Shown piece by piece: positions 42,428-51,357 of a DNA stretch of 64,000 nt. The notes below the pieces were generated by a model. It did not search any database, was not told where the DNA came from, and worked only from the letters and a program-made list of their open reading frames with translations. The position numbers and the translations under genes were made by a program. Source of the stretch: Leifsonia virtsii (GTDB lineage Bacteria; Actinomycetota; Actinomycetes; Actinomycetales; Microbacteriaceae); the NCBI RefSeq assembly GCF_030433675.1, contig NZ_JAROCB010000002.1, positions 124,001 to 188,000 on the forward strand, written 5' to 3'. Numbering within the stretch: position 1 is the stretch's first letter; the number at the start of each line of letters is the position of its first letter.

Positions 42428-43051
42428 ATGAACGCCTCACTCCGCGGCACCGGACGCCAGTACTGGGTCGCCCTCCGCGCACTGCTCATCTTCACCGTGG
42501 TCCTCGGGATCGCGTACCCGCTGGTGGTGACCGGTGTCGGCCAGCTCGTCGCGTCGGCGCAGGCCAACGGGTCGACCGTGACCTCGGGCGGGAAGGTCGT
42601 CGGCTCCGCACTGATCGGTCAGGGCTTCGTCGACAAGAAGGGCAACCCGCTGCCGCAGTGGTTCCAGTCGCGTCCCTCGGCCGCAGGAAACGGCTGGGAT
42701 GCCGGCGCCTCCAGCGGAAGCAACCTCGGGCCGAACAACCCCGACCTGCTGAAGTCCATCGAGCAGCGCAAGAAGACGATCGAGATGGTGGATGGTGTGG
42801 CCGCCGGCAGCATCCCCGCCGACGCCGTCACCGCGTCCGGTTCGGGACTCGACCCGCACATCTCGCCGGAGTTCGCACTGCTGCAGGTGGATGCGGTGGC
42901 CAAGGCCCGCGGCATCGACGCCGACAAGGTGCGCGCGCTCGTGCAGAGCCATATCCAGCAGCGCGACCTCGGCTACCTCGGAGAGGCGACGGTCAACGTC
43001 CTCCAGCTGAACATCGCGCTCGCCGAGCTCGACCCGAGCGGGAACGAGTAG
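42428..43051 (+). CDS. kdpC: KdpC, accessory subunit
   Basis: A 207-residue protein with one N-terminal helix (ALLIFTVVLGIAYPLVVTGVG) and a periplasmic-side domain. LIGQGFVDKKGNPLPQWFQSRPSAAG, SGSNLGPNNPDLLKSI, and SGSGLDPHISPEFALLQV are the KdpC motifs. It completes the operon. The kdpD/kdpE two-component genes are not found in the window. Confidence 0.97.
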   Translation: MNASLRGTGRQYWVALRALLIFTVVLGIAYPLVVTGVGQLVASAQANGSTVTSGGKVVGSALIGQGFVDKKGNPLPQWFQSRPSAAGNGWDAGASSGSNLGPNNPDLLKSIEQRKKTIEMVDGVAAGSIPADAVTASGSGLDPHISPEFALLQVDAVAKARGIDADKVRALVQSHIQQRDLGYLGEATVNVLQLNIALAELDPSGNE

Positions 43052-43078
43052 GGCACGACGCGTAAACTGGTCTGAAGC

Positions 43079-43085
43079 AAGCTAA
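43079..43085 (+). promoter_or_regulatory. AAGCTAA element upstream of the HxlR gene
   Basis: AAGCTAA in the 92-bp space before the HxlR-family gene. The same 7-mer occurs at 43670 in a perfect palindrome and at 48430, and a related AAGCTAG occurs in the palindrome at 50226. The repeated occurrence at promoters of the genes around the regulator suggests autoregulation. Confidence 0.5.
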
Positions 43086-43143
43086 TCGCACCAGGTGGCT
43101 TCCGGATCCCGGACCGGCGACGGGTTTGCGGAAGGAGGCTGTC

Positions 43144-43638
43144 GTGCCGCTCAGGTCTGATTGGTCGACGCGCGCGTGCACCATCGCGCGAGGGATCGAC
43201 GTGGTGGGCGACCCGTGGACGCTCCTGATCTTGCGGGAGGCGTTCGCGGGCGCCCTCCGCTTCGACGAGTTCGCCGCCCGCACCGGGATCAGCGACAAGG
43301 CCCTCAGCGCCCGCCTGAAGGATGCGGTGTCGGCCGGCCTCATCGAGCGGGTCGAGATCACGGACGGCCCCCGGCCGCGCGCCGAGTACCGGCTCACCGA
43401 ATCGGGCGCCGACGCGCTGCCCATCTTGCACGCCTTCGCCCTGTGGGCCGACAAGCATGCGCCCCACTCCGAGCGGGGAGCGCTCGGCATCAACTGCCGC
43501 ACGTGCGGTGCGCGGGCGACGAGCGCGGACGTGTGTCTGTCGTGCGGCAACCGGCTGACCGCCGAGAACACGCGTTGGACGCGACCCGGCGAGTGGGATG
43601 GCGCCCAGGTCGACTTGCTCGGTGTGCAGCAGCCCTAG
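43144..43638 (+). CDS. HxlR-family regulator with C-terminal zinc-ribbon-like motif
   Basis: A 164-residue transcription regulator. The winged helix (ARGIDVVGDPWTLLILREAFAG, FDEFAARTGISDKALSARLKDAV, then AEYRLTESGADALP) is typical HxlR/MarR-like. Beyond it comes a CxxC-x10-CxxC set (INCRTCGARATSADVCLSCGN) that could bind zinc and sense redox state; this tail is not part of the minimal HxlR domain. GTG 43144 has GGAGG 5 bp upstream. It probably controls the downstream ketopantoate-reductase-like gene and exporters. Confidence 0.85.
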   Translation: MPLRSDWSTRACTIARGIDVVGDPWTLLILREAFAGALRFDEFAARTGISDKALSARLKDAVSAGLIERVEITDGPRPRAEYRLTESGADALPILHAFALWADKHAPHSERGALGINCRTCGARATSADVCLSCGNRLTAENTRWTRPGEWDGAQVDLLGVQQP

Positions 43639-43655
43639 AAGTCGCACCTCCACCA

Positions 43656-43674
43656 AGCTTTCTCGAAGAAAGCT
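43656..43674. promoter_or_regulatory. Perfect palindromic operator
   Basis: AGCTTTCT-cga-AGAAAGCT is a perfect 8-bp inverted repeat with a 3-bp spacer. It lies just downstream of the HxlR gene and 42 bp before the next start, which is the right place for repression or activation by a dimeric winged-helix protein. It contains the AAGCTAA element. Confidence 0.6.
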
Positions 43675-43715
43675 AAACTCGACGCATCGGGGTCGAGTCG
43701 AGAGAGGTGGAACGA

Positions 43716-44642
43716 GTGCGGATCCTTGTGGTGGGCGCCGGCGCTGTCGGTGGATATTTCGGGGCGCGGCTGACTCAGGCGGGAGTCGATGCGGCTTTCC
43801 TGGTGCGGCCGGCACGGGCGGACAGTCTCGCGGGAGCGGGGCTCGCCCTGGTGGAGCCGGACGGCTCCCGCGAGACGGTCCCCGTCCGCGCCCTGACGGC
43901 GACGCAACTCGCCGAGCCATGGGACGTGGTCCTCGTCGCGGTGAAAGGCTCGTCGCTCGAGGGGGCGATGGACGACATCGCGCCCGCCGTCGGTGACGGC
44001 ACGGTCGTGTTGCCCTTGCTCAACGGCATGAGCCACGTCGCCCGGCTCGTCGACCGTTTCGGGGCAGGGCGCGTCCTCGGGGGAGTGTGCGAAGTCGCGA
44101 CCGAGCCGGCGCCCGACGGTGCGATCCGGCAGCTCGTCCCCGGGGGGATGGTCCGGTTCGGCGAGCTCGACGGCTCGTCCTCGACCCGCGTCTCCGGGAT
44201 CCAGCAGGCGTTCGCCCCCGCACGATTCGCGAGCCGCACGTCCGAGACCATCGTGCAGGACATGTGGGAGAAGTGGCTGTTCATGGCGTCGGGAGGAGCG
44301 GTGGGCGTCCTCCTCGGCGGCTCCGTCGGCGACATCGCGGCGGTCCGCGGCGGTCCCGACGCGGAAGGAAGGATCGTCGACGAGGCGCTGGCCGTGCTGG
44401 AGGCGGCCGGTCACGCCGCTCGCGCCGATGCGGCCGCGCGGGTCCGATCGGTCCTCACGGCGGAAGACTCGCCGTTCACGACCTCGCTGTTCCGCGACTT
44501 CCGGGCGGGGCGACCCACCGAGGGGGAGGCGGTGATCGGAGACTTCGTCGGCCTCGCTGAGCAGCATGGGGTCACAGTGCCTCTGCTCTCGGCCGCGGCC
44601 GTCCGCCTGCGCGTCGCATCGACAGGACGGGGTGCTTGGTGA
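43716..44642 (+). CDS. Ketopantoate reductase family protein
   Basis: A 308-residue ApbA/PanE-like NADP-binding protein. RILVVGAGAVGGYFGARL is the Rossmann GxGxxG, VLVAVKG.SLEGA the second half, VLPLLNGMSHVARL the Asn-Gly motif, and MWEKWLFMASGGAVG the C-terminal Lys region. It may make pantoate or act on another 2-oxo acid; with exporters next to it, a catabolic or detoxifying role is equally likely. GTG 43716 is preferred because the fold begins there and GAGAGAGGTGG precedes it; another GTG lies 9 bp upstream. Confidence 0.85.
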   Translation: MRILVVGAGAVGGYFGARLTQAGVDAAFLVRPARADSLAGAGLALVEPDGSRETVPVRALTATQLAEPWDVVLVAVKGSSLEGAMDDIAPAVGDGTVVLPLLNGMSHVARLVDRFGAGRVLGGVCEVATEPAPDGAIRQLVPGGMVRFGELDGSSSTRVSGIQQAFAPARFASRTSETIVQDMWEKWLFMASGGAVGVLLGGSVGDIAAVRGGPDAEGRIVDEALAVLEAAGHAARADAAARVRSVLTAEDSPFTTSLFRDFRAGRPTEGEAVIGDFVGLAEQHGVTVPLLSAAAVRLRVASTGRGAW

Positions 44643-46039
44643 GTGCCGAAGCCTCTCTCGTCGCCCCTGACCGCTCGACGGGGCGGAGGCGCGCGGCGGT
44701 CGCCGTCGTCCTCATCGCGGTCTTCATGAGCAACCTCGACCTGTGGGTCGTCAACGTCGCGATCACCGCGATCGGCCGCGACCTGCCCGGCAGCTCGCTC
44801 GGCGGCCTGTCCTGGGTCATCAACGGCTACTCCATCGCCCTCGCCGCACTGCTCATCGTCGCGGGGCGTGCCGCGGACCGCTACGGCGTCACGCGGATCT
44901 TTCAGGCGGGACTCATCGTCTTCACCCTGGCCTCCGCGTTGTGCGCGGTCGCCCCGGACCTCGTCGTCCTCGTCGTCTTCCGCGTCCTCCAGGGGATCGG
45001 CGGGGCGATGGTCACAACCGCCTCGCTGAGCCTCCTGCTGAGGGTCACGGAACCGGAGCGCCGCGCCCACGCGGTGCGCGACTGGGCGGCGGTCGGCGCT
45101 CTCGCCGCCGCGACAGGTCCCACGATCGGCGGCCTGCTGGTGACCCTGGACTGGCGATGGGTGTTCCTCATCAACCTGCCGATCGGGATCGTCGCGATCG
45201 TTCTGACGGCCGTACGCGCGCCGAAGTTCCCCGGCAGGGCGGGGGTACCTCATCCGGATCTGCTCAGCGCCCTCCTGCTCTCCATCGCGGTCGCTGCTCT
45301 GGTGGCATCGATCGTGCAGCTCCCGGACCAGGGTCTGACCCTCACGACGGCCATCGTCGTTCTGGTGCTCGTCCTCGCAACGGGGCTGTTCGTCCTCCGT
45401 TCCCGCAAGCACGCGAACCCCCTGATCGCCCCTGTGCTGTTCCGGCTCCGCGGATTCCCGACGGTCAACGCCGCCATGCTGATCTTCTCGGCCGGCTTCG
45501 GCATCATGCTGCTCTCCAACTCCCTCTGGCTGCAGAACGTCTGGCACTTCGGGCCGGTCCTCACCGGTCTCGCCATGGCGCCGGGCCCGCTGATGGTCCC
45601 GGTCACGACGGCGATCCTGCGACGGTTCGGGCGGAGGGTGCGCCCGATCGTCTTCGTCGCGGCCGGGGGACTCGTCTTCGGCGCAGGTATGGTCTGGGGC
45701 ATCGTGATGCGCAGCGCCGAAGTCGAGTACGCCACGGTCCTGCTTCCCCAGCTCATCGCCGGTGGGGTCGGGATCGGACTCGCCATCGGGAACCTGCTGG
45801 CGACCGGGTCGGCGCTCCTCCCCGACGAGCACTCCGGCGCGGGGAGCGGAGTGCTGAACACCGCCCGCCAGATCGGCGCCAGCGTGGGCGTCGCGGTCAT
45901 CGTGACGTCGCTCGCCGCGACCGGGCAGTCGATCCTCGGCTTCGACATCGCGTGGGCGGTCGCGGCGGCGTGCGGGTTCGCGCTCGCCGTGCTCGCGCTC
46001 GCCCTGGCGCGGGCGTCCGGCGGTCGGGGTGTCTCGTGA
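44639..46039 (+). CDS. MFS exporter, DHA2 family
   Basis: About 466 residues with about 14 membrane helices. The N-terminal helix 1 segment VFMSNLDLWVVNVAITAIG, motif A RAADRYG(V)TR and motif C AATGPTIGGLLV identify the DHA2 drug-resistance family. It overlaps the preceding gene's stop (GTGA) and the next exporter overlaps its stop, so all are translated together. Two exporters in tandem suggest either different substrates or a heteromeric pair. Confidence 0.9.
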   Translation: MSAEASLVAPDRSTGRRRAAVAVVLIAVFMSNLDLWVVNVAITAIGRDLPGSSLGGLSWVINGYSIALAALLIVAGRAADRYGVTRIFQAGLIVFTLASALCAVAPDLVVLVVFRVLQGIGGAMVTTASLSLLLRVTEPERRAHAVRDWAAVGALAAATGPTIGGLLVTLDWRWVFLINLPIGIVAIVLTAVRAPKFPGRAGVPHPDLLSALLLSIAVAALVASIVQLPDQGLTLTTAIVVLVLVLATGLFVLRSRKHANPLIAPVLFRLRGFPTVNAAMLIFSAGFGIMLLSNSLWLQNVWHFGPVLTGLAMAPGPLMVPVTTAILRRFGRRVRPIVFVAAGGLVFGAGMVWGIVMRSAEVEYATVLLPQLIAGGVGIGLAIGNLLATGSALLPDEHSGAGSGVLNTARQIGASVGVAVIVTSLAATGQSILGFDIAWAVAAACGFALAVLALALARASGGRGVS

Positions 46040-47439
46040 GCGGTCCCGCCACCGCCCCCGCGCAGCGCAGCAGGCGTTTGACGTTCTTCGTGGTGGTCAC
46101 GGGCAGCGTGCTGGCGTCCCTCGACCTGTTCATCGTGAACATCGCATTCGGTTCCATCGGCGCGTCGTTCCCGGGCTCGGGCGCGCGGGAGCTGGCGTGG
46201 GTCCTGAACGCGTACGGGATCGCCTTCGCGTCTCTCCTCGTTCCGTTCGGACGCGTCGCGGACACGATCGGCCGCAAGCGGGTCTTCACAGCTGGGCTCG
46301 TCGTGTTCGCCGTGGCCAGCGCGGTCTGCGCTGCGGCGCCGTCGCTCTGGATCCTTGTCACGGCCCGGGCTGTGCAGGGTGCGGGTGCGGCCGCCGTCAT
46401 CCCCACCAGCCTCGGACTGCTGCTCTCGTCAGCCCCACCCGCCGACCACAAGCGGCTGGTCAGCATCTGGGCGGCGACAGGCTCGATCGCCGCCGCCCTG
46501 GGTCCGACGGCCGGTGGGCTGCTGGTCCAGTTCGGCTGGAGGTGGATCTTCCTGGTCACGGTGGTGCTCGCGGCCCCCGCTCTCGCCCTCGTCGGGAGGG
46601 TGCGCGCGCAACCCGGCCGAGGCGGACGTCTCCCGGACCTCCTGGGATCTGCGGCGCTCGCGCTGTCGGCCGGACTCCTCGTATGGGTCGTCTCGTACAG
46701 CTCCGATCCGGGCACGACCGTCCTCGGGCTGAGCATCGCCGCCGGGTCTGCAGCGATCCTCGCCGTCGTCTTCGTCTGGAGGAGCCGCCGGGCGCGCGTG
46801 CCGGCGGTCGACCTCCGGGTCTTCGCGGCGCGCGGCTTCCGCTTCGCCTCGGTGGGGATGCTGTTCTTCTACGCTGCGTTCGGCATCATGCTGGTCAGTG
46901 CGCCGCTCGTGCTGACCGGCGCTCTCGGCCTTCCTCCCGCGCTCGCGGGGCTCGCGTTCGGCGCCGGACCGGCTGCGGCCGTCGCGTCCACTCTGGTGGC
47001 GGGGCGGTTGCCCCTGACGCCACGGACGCTCGGCGTCGTGGGAGGAGCGCTGTTCGCGGCCGGAGGCGCGTGGTGGCTGGCGGTCCTGGTGCCGACGGGG
47101 TCGTTGTGGTGGGGCTATGTTCCGGGCATCGTGCTGACCGGGCTCGGCGCGGGTGTCGCGCAGACGTCCTTCATCGCGGGAGGGACGGCCGGCCTCCCTG
47201 CCGCGGAGTACTCCGCCGGCGCGGGCATCCTGAACACAGGGCGCCAGATCGGCTCCGCCCTCGGGGTGGCCGGCTTCGTGGCCGTCACCGCCGTCGGCGC
47301 GCACACCGCGGCCGTGTTCGCGCCCGCCTGGGCGGTGATGACCGCGGCGGGCGCCCTGGCGCTGCTGGCGGCGCTGTGCATGGGCGGCCGCACGTCGACC
47401 GCTGCGGACATCGCGGAGCTGGAGTCGTCGGCAGGCTGA
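46036..47439 (+). CDS. MFS exporter, DHA2 family
   Basis: A 467-residue multi-helix transporter: SVLASLDLFIVNIAFGSIGA, PFGRVADTIGRKRVFTAGL (motif A) and ALGPTAGGLLVQFGWRWIFL (motif C). Similar layout to the exporter just upstream, with which its start overlaps, but clearly divergent in sequence. The stop is 1 bp from the convergent LysR gene's stop. Confidence 0.9.
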   Translation: MSGPATAPAQRSRRLTFFVVVTGSVLASLDLFIVNIAFGSIGASFPGSGARELAWVLNAYGIAFASLLVPFGRVADTIGRKRVFTAGLVVFAVASAVCAAAPSLWILVTARAVQGAGAAAVIPTSLGLLLSSAPPADHKRLVSIWAATGSIAAALGPTAGGLLVQFGWRWIFLVTVVLAAPALALVGRVRAQPGRGGRLPDLLGSAALALSAGLLVWVVSYSSDPGTTVLGLSIAAGSAAILAVVFVWRSRRARVPAVDLRVFAARGFRFASVGMLFFYAAFGIMLVSAPLVLTGALGLPPALAGLAFGAGPAAAVASTLVAGRLPLTPRTLGVVGGALFAAGGAWWLAVLVPTGSLWWGYVPGIVLTGLGAGVAQTSFIAGGTAGLPAAEYSAGAGILNTGRQIGSALGVAGFVAVTAVGAHTAAVFAPAWAVMTAAGALALLAALCMGGRTSTAADIAELESSAG

Positions 47440-47440
47440 C

Positions 47441-48361
47441 TCAGGCGTGCGCCGTCGGGGTGCGCCGCACGTGATCCTTCGCGGTCGCCGCCAGCACTTC
47501 GACGATGCGCTCCACTCCCGCGTCGCCGCGGAGGGACGAGCGGTAGGCGACGTCGATGTGGCGCTGGAGCGGGAGTGTCGGCGTGCACAGCGTCACACCG
47601 TCGGGGACGGACGATACGGTGAGGCCCGGCACGAGCGCGACACCGGCTCCCGCGGCGACGAGTTCGAGCTGCGCGGCGAAATCGACGCTCTCGGCCACGA
47701 CCTTCGGCCGGAAGCCGGCCAGGCCACAGGCGCGATCCACCATCTCGTAGCAGGTCAGGTCGGCCTGCGGCGCCACCCACGCGTGCTCGGAGAGATCGGC
47801 GATGTCGACCATGGGAGCCGCGGCTGCGTCGTCGGCGCGGATCGCCAGCCAGACCCGCTCGCTCTCGAGCCGGCGGCCCACCAGGCCGTCCGGGAGGCGG
47901 CGCGGGACATTGGAGTACGAGTGGACGACGGCCACATCGGAGAGCCCGCTGAGCAGATTCGCGAGGGCTTCCGCCGGCTCGGGCGTGCTCAGGGTCAGCT
48001 GGACGCCGGAGTCCTCGGACAGGCGCCTCCAGGTGTCGGCGACGAAAGTGCGGGCGGCCGAGGGGAAGGCGGCCAGCCGGTAGGTGCCCGCCGTGCCGAG
48101 CCGGAGGGATTCCACCTCGAGCTCGGCGAGCGAGAGCCGGTCGAGAACATCCCGCCCGTGCTCGGCGAGCAGCTTCCCGGCCGGGGTGAGCGCCAGGCGC
48201 CGCCCCTGGCGCTCGGTGAGGGTGACACCGAGTTCCTTCTCGAGGGCGGAGAGCTGCATCGAGATGCCGGGCGCCGTCAGCTGGAGCTCCTCGGCGACGG
48301 CCGCGATGGTCCCCAGTCGATCCAGCTCGGCGAGCATCCGGAGCTTGCGTACGTCGATCAT
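47441..48361 (-). CDS. LysR-family transcriptional regulator
   Basis: A 306-residue regulator. N-terminal helix-turn-helix: DVRKLRMLAELDRLGTIAAVAEELQL, APGISMQLSALEKELGV and RRLALTPAGKLL. The rest is a periplasmic-binding-like effector domain (TYRLAAFPSAARTFVADTWRR). It is divergent from the EamA gene and convergent with the second MFS gene; the usual arrangement predicts control of the EamA exporter and of itself. Confidence 0.9.
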   Translation of the reverse strand: MIDVRKLRMLAELDRLGTIAAVAEELQLTAPGISMQLSALEKELGVTLTERQGRRLALTPAGKLLAEHGRDVLDRLSLAELEVESLRLGTAGTYRLAAFPSAARTFVADTWRRLSEDSGVQLTLSTPEPAEALANLLSGLSDVAVVHSYSNVPRRLPDGLVGRRLESERVWLAIRADDAAAAPMVDIADLSEHAWVAPQADLTCYEMVDRACGLAGFRPKVVAESVDFAAQLELVAAGAGVALVPGLTVSSVPDGVTLCTPTLPLQRHIDVAYRSSLRGDAGVERIVEVLAATAKDHVRRTPTAHA

Positions 48362-48504
48362 CTATGGACTTTAGCAGTCTCGGCTCGAATCAGAAGCGCG
48401 CGAGCTGTCATCGGGGCCTTCGTTCCGAAAAGCTAAAGCAGACTGAGTTATTGGGTCATATTTATTCACTTGTGCTGTACTCATAAGCCCATCACCCTTG
48501 GAGA
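48362..48504. promoter_or_regulatory. LysR/EamA divergent promoter region
   Basis: This AT-richer spacer holds GGACTTTAGCAGTC at 48366 and AGCTAAAGCAGACTGAG at 48431, which are loosely inverted to each other (TTTAGCAGTC against CTAAAGCAGAC), and the AAGCTAA element at 48430. A LysR dimer site and an HxlR-like site could overlap here. The second half (TTATTGGGTCATATTTATTC) looks like a promoter for the EamA gene. Confidence 0.5.
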
Positions 48505-49413
48505 GTGAAAGCAAATCGCGGAGTGCTCGCCGGTCTGGCCGTCGTCGTGCTGTGGGCCAGTGCCTTCCCCGCCATCCAGGTGGCCGCGCCGGCCTTCGGT
48601 GTCATCGGGCTCTCGTTCGTCAGACTCGCGGTGGCCATGATCGCGCTTCTGGCTTTCGCCGCGGTGAAGCGGGTCCGCCTCCCGAGGCCGCGCGACCTCG
48701 GCTGGATCGTCGCCGCGGGATTCTTCGGGATGACCGCCTACCAGCTGCTCCTCAATGAGAGCGAGCTGCACGTTCCGGCGGGTACTGCCAGCATCATCGT
48801 CGCGGCAGCACCGCTCGTCTCTGTGGCGGTCGCCTTCCTGCTCTTCCGCGAACCCGTCACGCGATTCACCGTCGTCGGCAGCCTGATCGCCCTGGCGGGG
48901 GTGGCGGTCGTGTGCCTCGCGCGCGCGGGCGTGTCCCTGTCCGCCTCCGTCTGGATCGTCGTCGCGGCGATGGTCGTGCAGGGTATCTACCATCCCCTGC
49001 AGCGGCCGCTGCTGAAGACGTACAGCGGCCTCGAGGTCGCGACGTACACGATGGTCGCCGGTACAGCGATGACGCTGCCCCTCGTCCCGTTCGGGTGGGG
49101 GCGGCTGGTCGAGGCATCGCCGACGGAATGGATCGCCGCGGTCTACCTCGGCCTACTGCCGTCCGCGCTCGGGTTCGTGCTCTGGGGCTACGCGGTCGGC
49201 CGCCTCCCGGTGGCGATCTCGACCTCCCTGCTCTACCTCGTTCCGCCGATCGCCGTCTTCATCGCCTGGGTCTGGCTGGGCGAGATCCCGCTGCCCGCCG
49301 AGCTGGTCGGCGGCCTCATCGTGATCGCCGGAGTTGTCGTGATCTCGCAGGGAGCGCGCCTCCTCCGGCGTGCTCGTCGCCGTCAGCCGGCGACGGCGTC
49401 CGCCGGGCGCTGA
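48505..49413 (+). CDS. EamA/DMT-superfamily exporter
   Basis: A 302-residue transporter with about ten helices in two EamA repeats. VVVLWASAFPAIQVAAPAFG and PLVSVAVAFLLFREPVT mark the first repeat; VVAAMVVQGIYHPLQRPLL and ALGFVLWGYAVGRLPVA the second, then AVFIAWVWLGEIPLP. DMT exporters move amino acids or other metabolites. GTG start with GGAG very close upstream. Its 3' end overlaps the convergent SDR gene by 31 bp. Confidence 0.88.
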   Translation: MKANRGVLAGLAVVVLWASAFPAIQVAAPAFGVIGLSFVRLAVAMIALLAFAAVKRVRLPRPRDLGWIVAAGFFGMTAYQLLLNESELHVPAGTASIIVAAAPLVSVAVAFLLFREPVTRFTVVGSLIALAGVAVVCLARAGVSLSASVWIVVAAMVVQGIYHPLQRPLLKTYSGLEVATYTMVAGTAMTLPLVPFGWGRLVEASPTEWIAAVYLGLLPSALGFVLWGYAVGRLPVAISTSLLYLVPPIAVFIAWVWLGEIPLPAELVGGLIVIAGVVVISQGARLLRRARRRQPATASAGR

Positions 49414-50177
49414 GCGGGGAGCCCCGTCGCACGTCCTGCGATCGCGGTCATGAGTTTGCGGGGAATCAGCCGGGGCAGCACACGGGCGACCAGCGCGTTC
49501 TCGAAACCGTGGACGGTGCTCGACTTGCTCGTCGCCAGGCTGCGCAGGCAGTGGTCGACGAGGTCGTCCGCGCCGCGTGCCCGCCCGGTCTTGGCGGCCT
49601 CGCCCGCGGTCTCGAAGAACTCGGTCTCGGTGGCCCCCGGGCACAGGGCGATCACGCGGACGCCGGTCCCGCGGAGCTCCTCCCATAGCGCTTCGGTGAA
49701 CGAGAGCACGAACGCTTTCGAAGCGCCGTAGACGGCCATGTGCGGCACGGGCTGGAACGACGCGGTCGAGCCCACGTTCACGATGGTCCCCGCGCGACGG
49801 GCGAGCATCCCCGGCAGGATCCGCGTCGTCATGGCGACGACCGCGCCGCAATTGACCTGCACCTGCCGGCTGAGGGCTGCGGCGTCCGACTCCGCCACAT
49901 CGGCGTGCACGCCGAATCCGGCGTTGTTGACCAGGACATCCACCCGTGTCCCAGCGGCCTCGAGGGCAGCCGCGATCCGGTCGGCTGCGCTGTCGTCGGA
50001 CAGGTCGGCTGCGATGACGTCCACCCGCACGCCGTGGCGCTCGCGGAGTTCGTCGGCCACAGCGTCCAGCCTGTCGCGCCGTCGTGCGATGAGGACGACA
50101 TCGTGGCCGTCGTGGGCGTAGCGCTCCGCGAACGCCTTCCCGATCCCGGACGATGCGCCAGTGATGACCGCTGCCAT
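49383..50177 (-). CDS. Short-chain dehydrogenase/reductase
   Basis: A 264-residue classical SDR. AAVITGASSGIGKAFAERYA is the TGxxxGIG motif, VLVNNAGFG the NNAG, GSTASFQPVPHMAVYGASKAF the Ser...YxxxK active site, and PGATETEF the PG motif. DltE-like. An inverted repeat with an AAGCTAG core lies 50 bp before its start, linking it to the HxlR-controlled set. Confidence 0.87.
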   Translation of the reverse strand: MAAVITGASSGIGKAFAERYAHDGHDVVLIARRRDRLDAVADELRERHGVRVDVIAADLSDDSAADRIAAALEAAGTRVDVLVNNAGFGVHADVAESDAAALSRQVQVNCGAVVAMTTRILPGMLARRAGTIVNVGSTASFQPVPHMAVYGASKAFVLSFTEALWEELRGTGVRVIALCPGATETEFFETAGEAAKTGRARGADDLVDHCLRSLATSKSSTVHGFENALVARVLPRLIPRKLMTAIAGRATGLPAQRPADAVAG

Positions 50178-50225
50178 GGATGATGTCCTTCCCGCTCGGC
50201 GCCCAGGGCGCCCTCGATGACTTTA

Positions 50226-50240
50226 CTAGCTTGAAGTTAG
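50226..50240. promoter_or_regulatory. Inverted repeat upstream of the SDR gene
   Basis: CTAGCTT-g-AAGTTAG: near-perfect 7-bp arms around one base. The minus strand reads CTAACTTCAAGCTAG and carries the AAGCTAR element shared with 43079, 43670 and 48430. Confidence 0.5.
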
Positions 50241-50262
50241 CAAAATCACCGGAGGGCGGAAG

Positions 50263-51357
50263 CTACACCCGCCGCAGCTGCGCCGCCGCCGGGCAGTCGA
50301 ACGGGTCGCGCGCCGCGAGCCCGACGCGATTGAGGTAGCGGATCACGATCCGGTACGAGTTCACCAGGCCGGTCTCGGTGTACGGGATGTCGTGGATTGC
50401 GCAGTGCTCGCGCACCAGCTGGCGCGCGCGGCGCAGGTGCGGGCGGGCCATGCTCGGGAAGAGGTGGTGCTCGATCTGGTGGTTGAGGCCGCCCATGAGG
50501 AGGCTCATCGACCAGCCGCCGCGGATGTTGCGGGAGGTGAGCACCTGCTTGTTCAGGAAGTCGACCCGGGTGCCGGCCGGCAGCAGCGGCATGCCCTTGT
50601 GGTTCGGCGCGAACGATGCCCCCATGTAGACGCCGAAGACGGCGAGCTGGACGCCGAGGAAGGCGAACGCCATCCCGACCGGGAGCATCAGGAAGACGAT
50701 CGTGACGTAGATCGACAGGCGGAGCCCGATGGCGACGAGCTCGGTGCTGCGGCGCTCGACCGGTCCGCGGGAGAGGAGCGAGCGGATCGACGTGACGTGC
50801 AGGTTGACGCCCTCCAGCAGCAGGAGCGGGAAGAAGAGGTAGCCCTGCCGGCGCGTGATGACCGCGAGCAGGCCGCGCTGCCGTGCCGCGTCCGTCTCGG
50901 TGAACGAGATGGTGTCGAACGCGATGTCCGGGTCCTTGCCCTCGGTGTTCGGGTTGGCGTGGTGGCGGGTGTGCTTCGTCATCCACCACTGGTAGCTCAT
51001 GCCGACGAGCCAGGTCGCGATCAGGCGGCCGGCCCGGTCGTTCGTGGGGCCGGAGGCGAACACCTGGCGGTGCGACGCCTCATGGCCGAGGAACGCGAAC
51101 TGGGTGAAGATGAGGCCGAGCGCGGCGGCGATGAGCAGCTGGAACCAGGAGTCGCCCAGCAGGATGAAGCCGGCGACGGCGCCGAGCAGCCCTGTGACGA
51201 GCACCGCGAACATGGCGATGTAGAAGCCGCGGCGCCGCTCCAGCAGGCCCTCGCCGCGGACGCGGGCGAGCAGCTCGTTGTAGGTGCTGGTGACCGGCTT
51301 GCGGCCCTCGGTGCGGGGCCGCGTCCGCAGGACGGGACCGAGAGTGGATGCAGTGAT
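50263..51357 (-). CDS. Fatty-acid desaturase, apparent ATC start
   Basis: A 364-residue membrane desaturase with three His boxes: HEASH, HTRHHAN and NHQIEHHLFPS (HxxxH, HxxHH, QxxHH). It would introduce a double bond into an acyl chain, O2- and electron-dependent; similar to the acyl-CoA delta-type (DesA3) group. In this frame the only sensible codon spaced from the strong Shine-Dalgarno GGAGGAAC is ATC at 51357 (6 bp), with no ATG, GTG or TTG nearby, and the N-terminal TASTLGPVL fits family starts. A sequencing error or a downstream start is possible. Confidence 0.82.
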   Translation of the reverse strand: MTASTLGPVLRTRPRTEGRKPVTSTYNELLARVRGEGLLERRRGFYIAMFAVLVTGLLGAVAGFILLGDSWFQLLIAAALGLIFTQFAFLGHEASHRQVFASGPTNDRAGRLIATWLVGMSYQWWMTKHTRHHANPNTEGKDPDIAFDTISFTETDAARQRGLLAVITRRQGYLFFPLLLLEGVNLHVTSIRSLLSRGPVERRSTELVAIGLRLSIYVTIVFLMLPVGMAFAFLGVQLAVFGVYMGASFAPNHKGMPLLPAGTRVDFLNKQVLTSRNIRGGWSMSLLMGGLNHQIEHHLFPSMARPHLRRARQLVREHCAIHDIPYTETGLVNSYRIVIRYLNRVGLAARDPFDCPAAAQLRRV

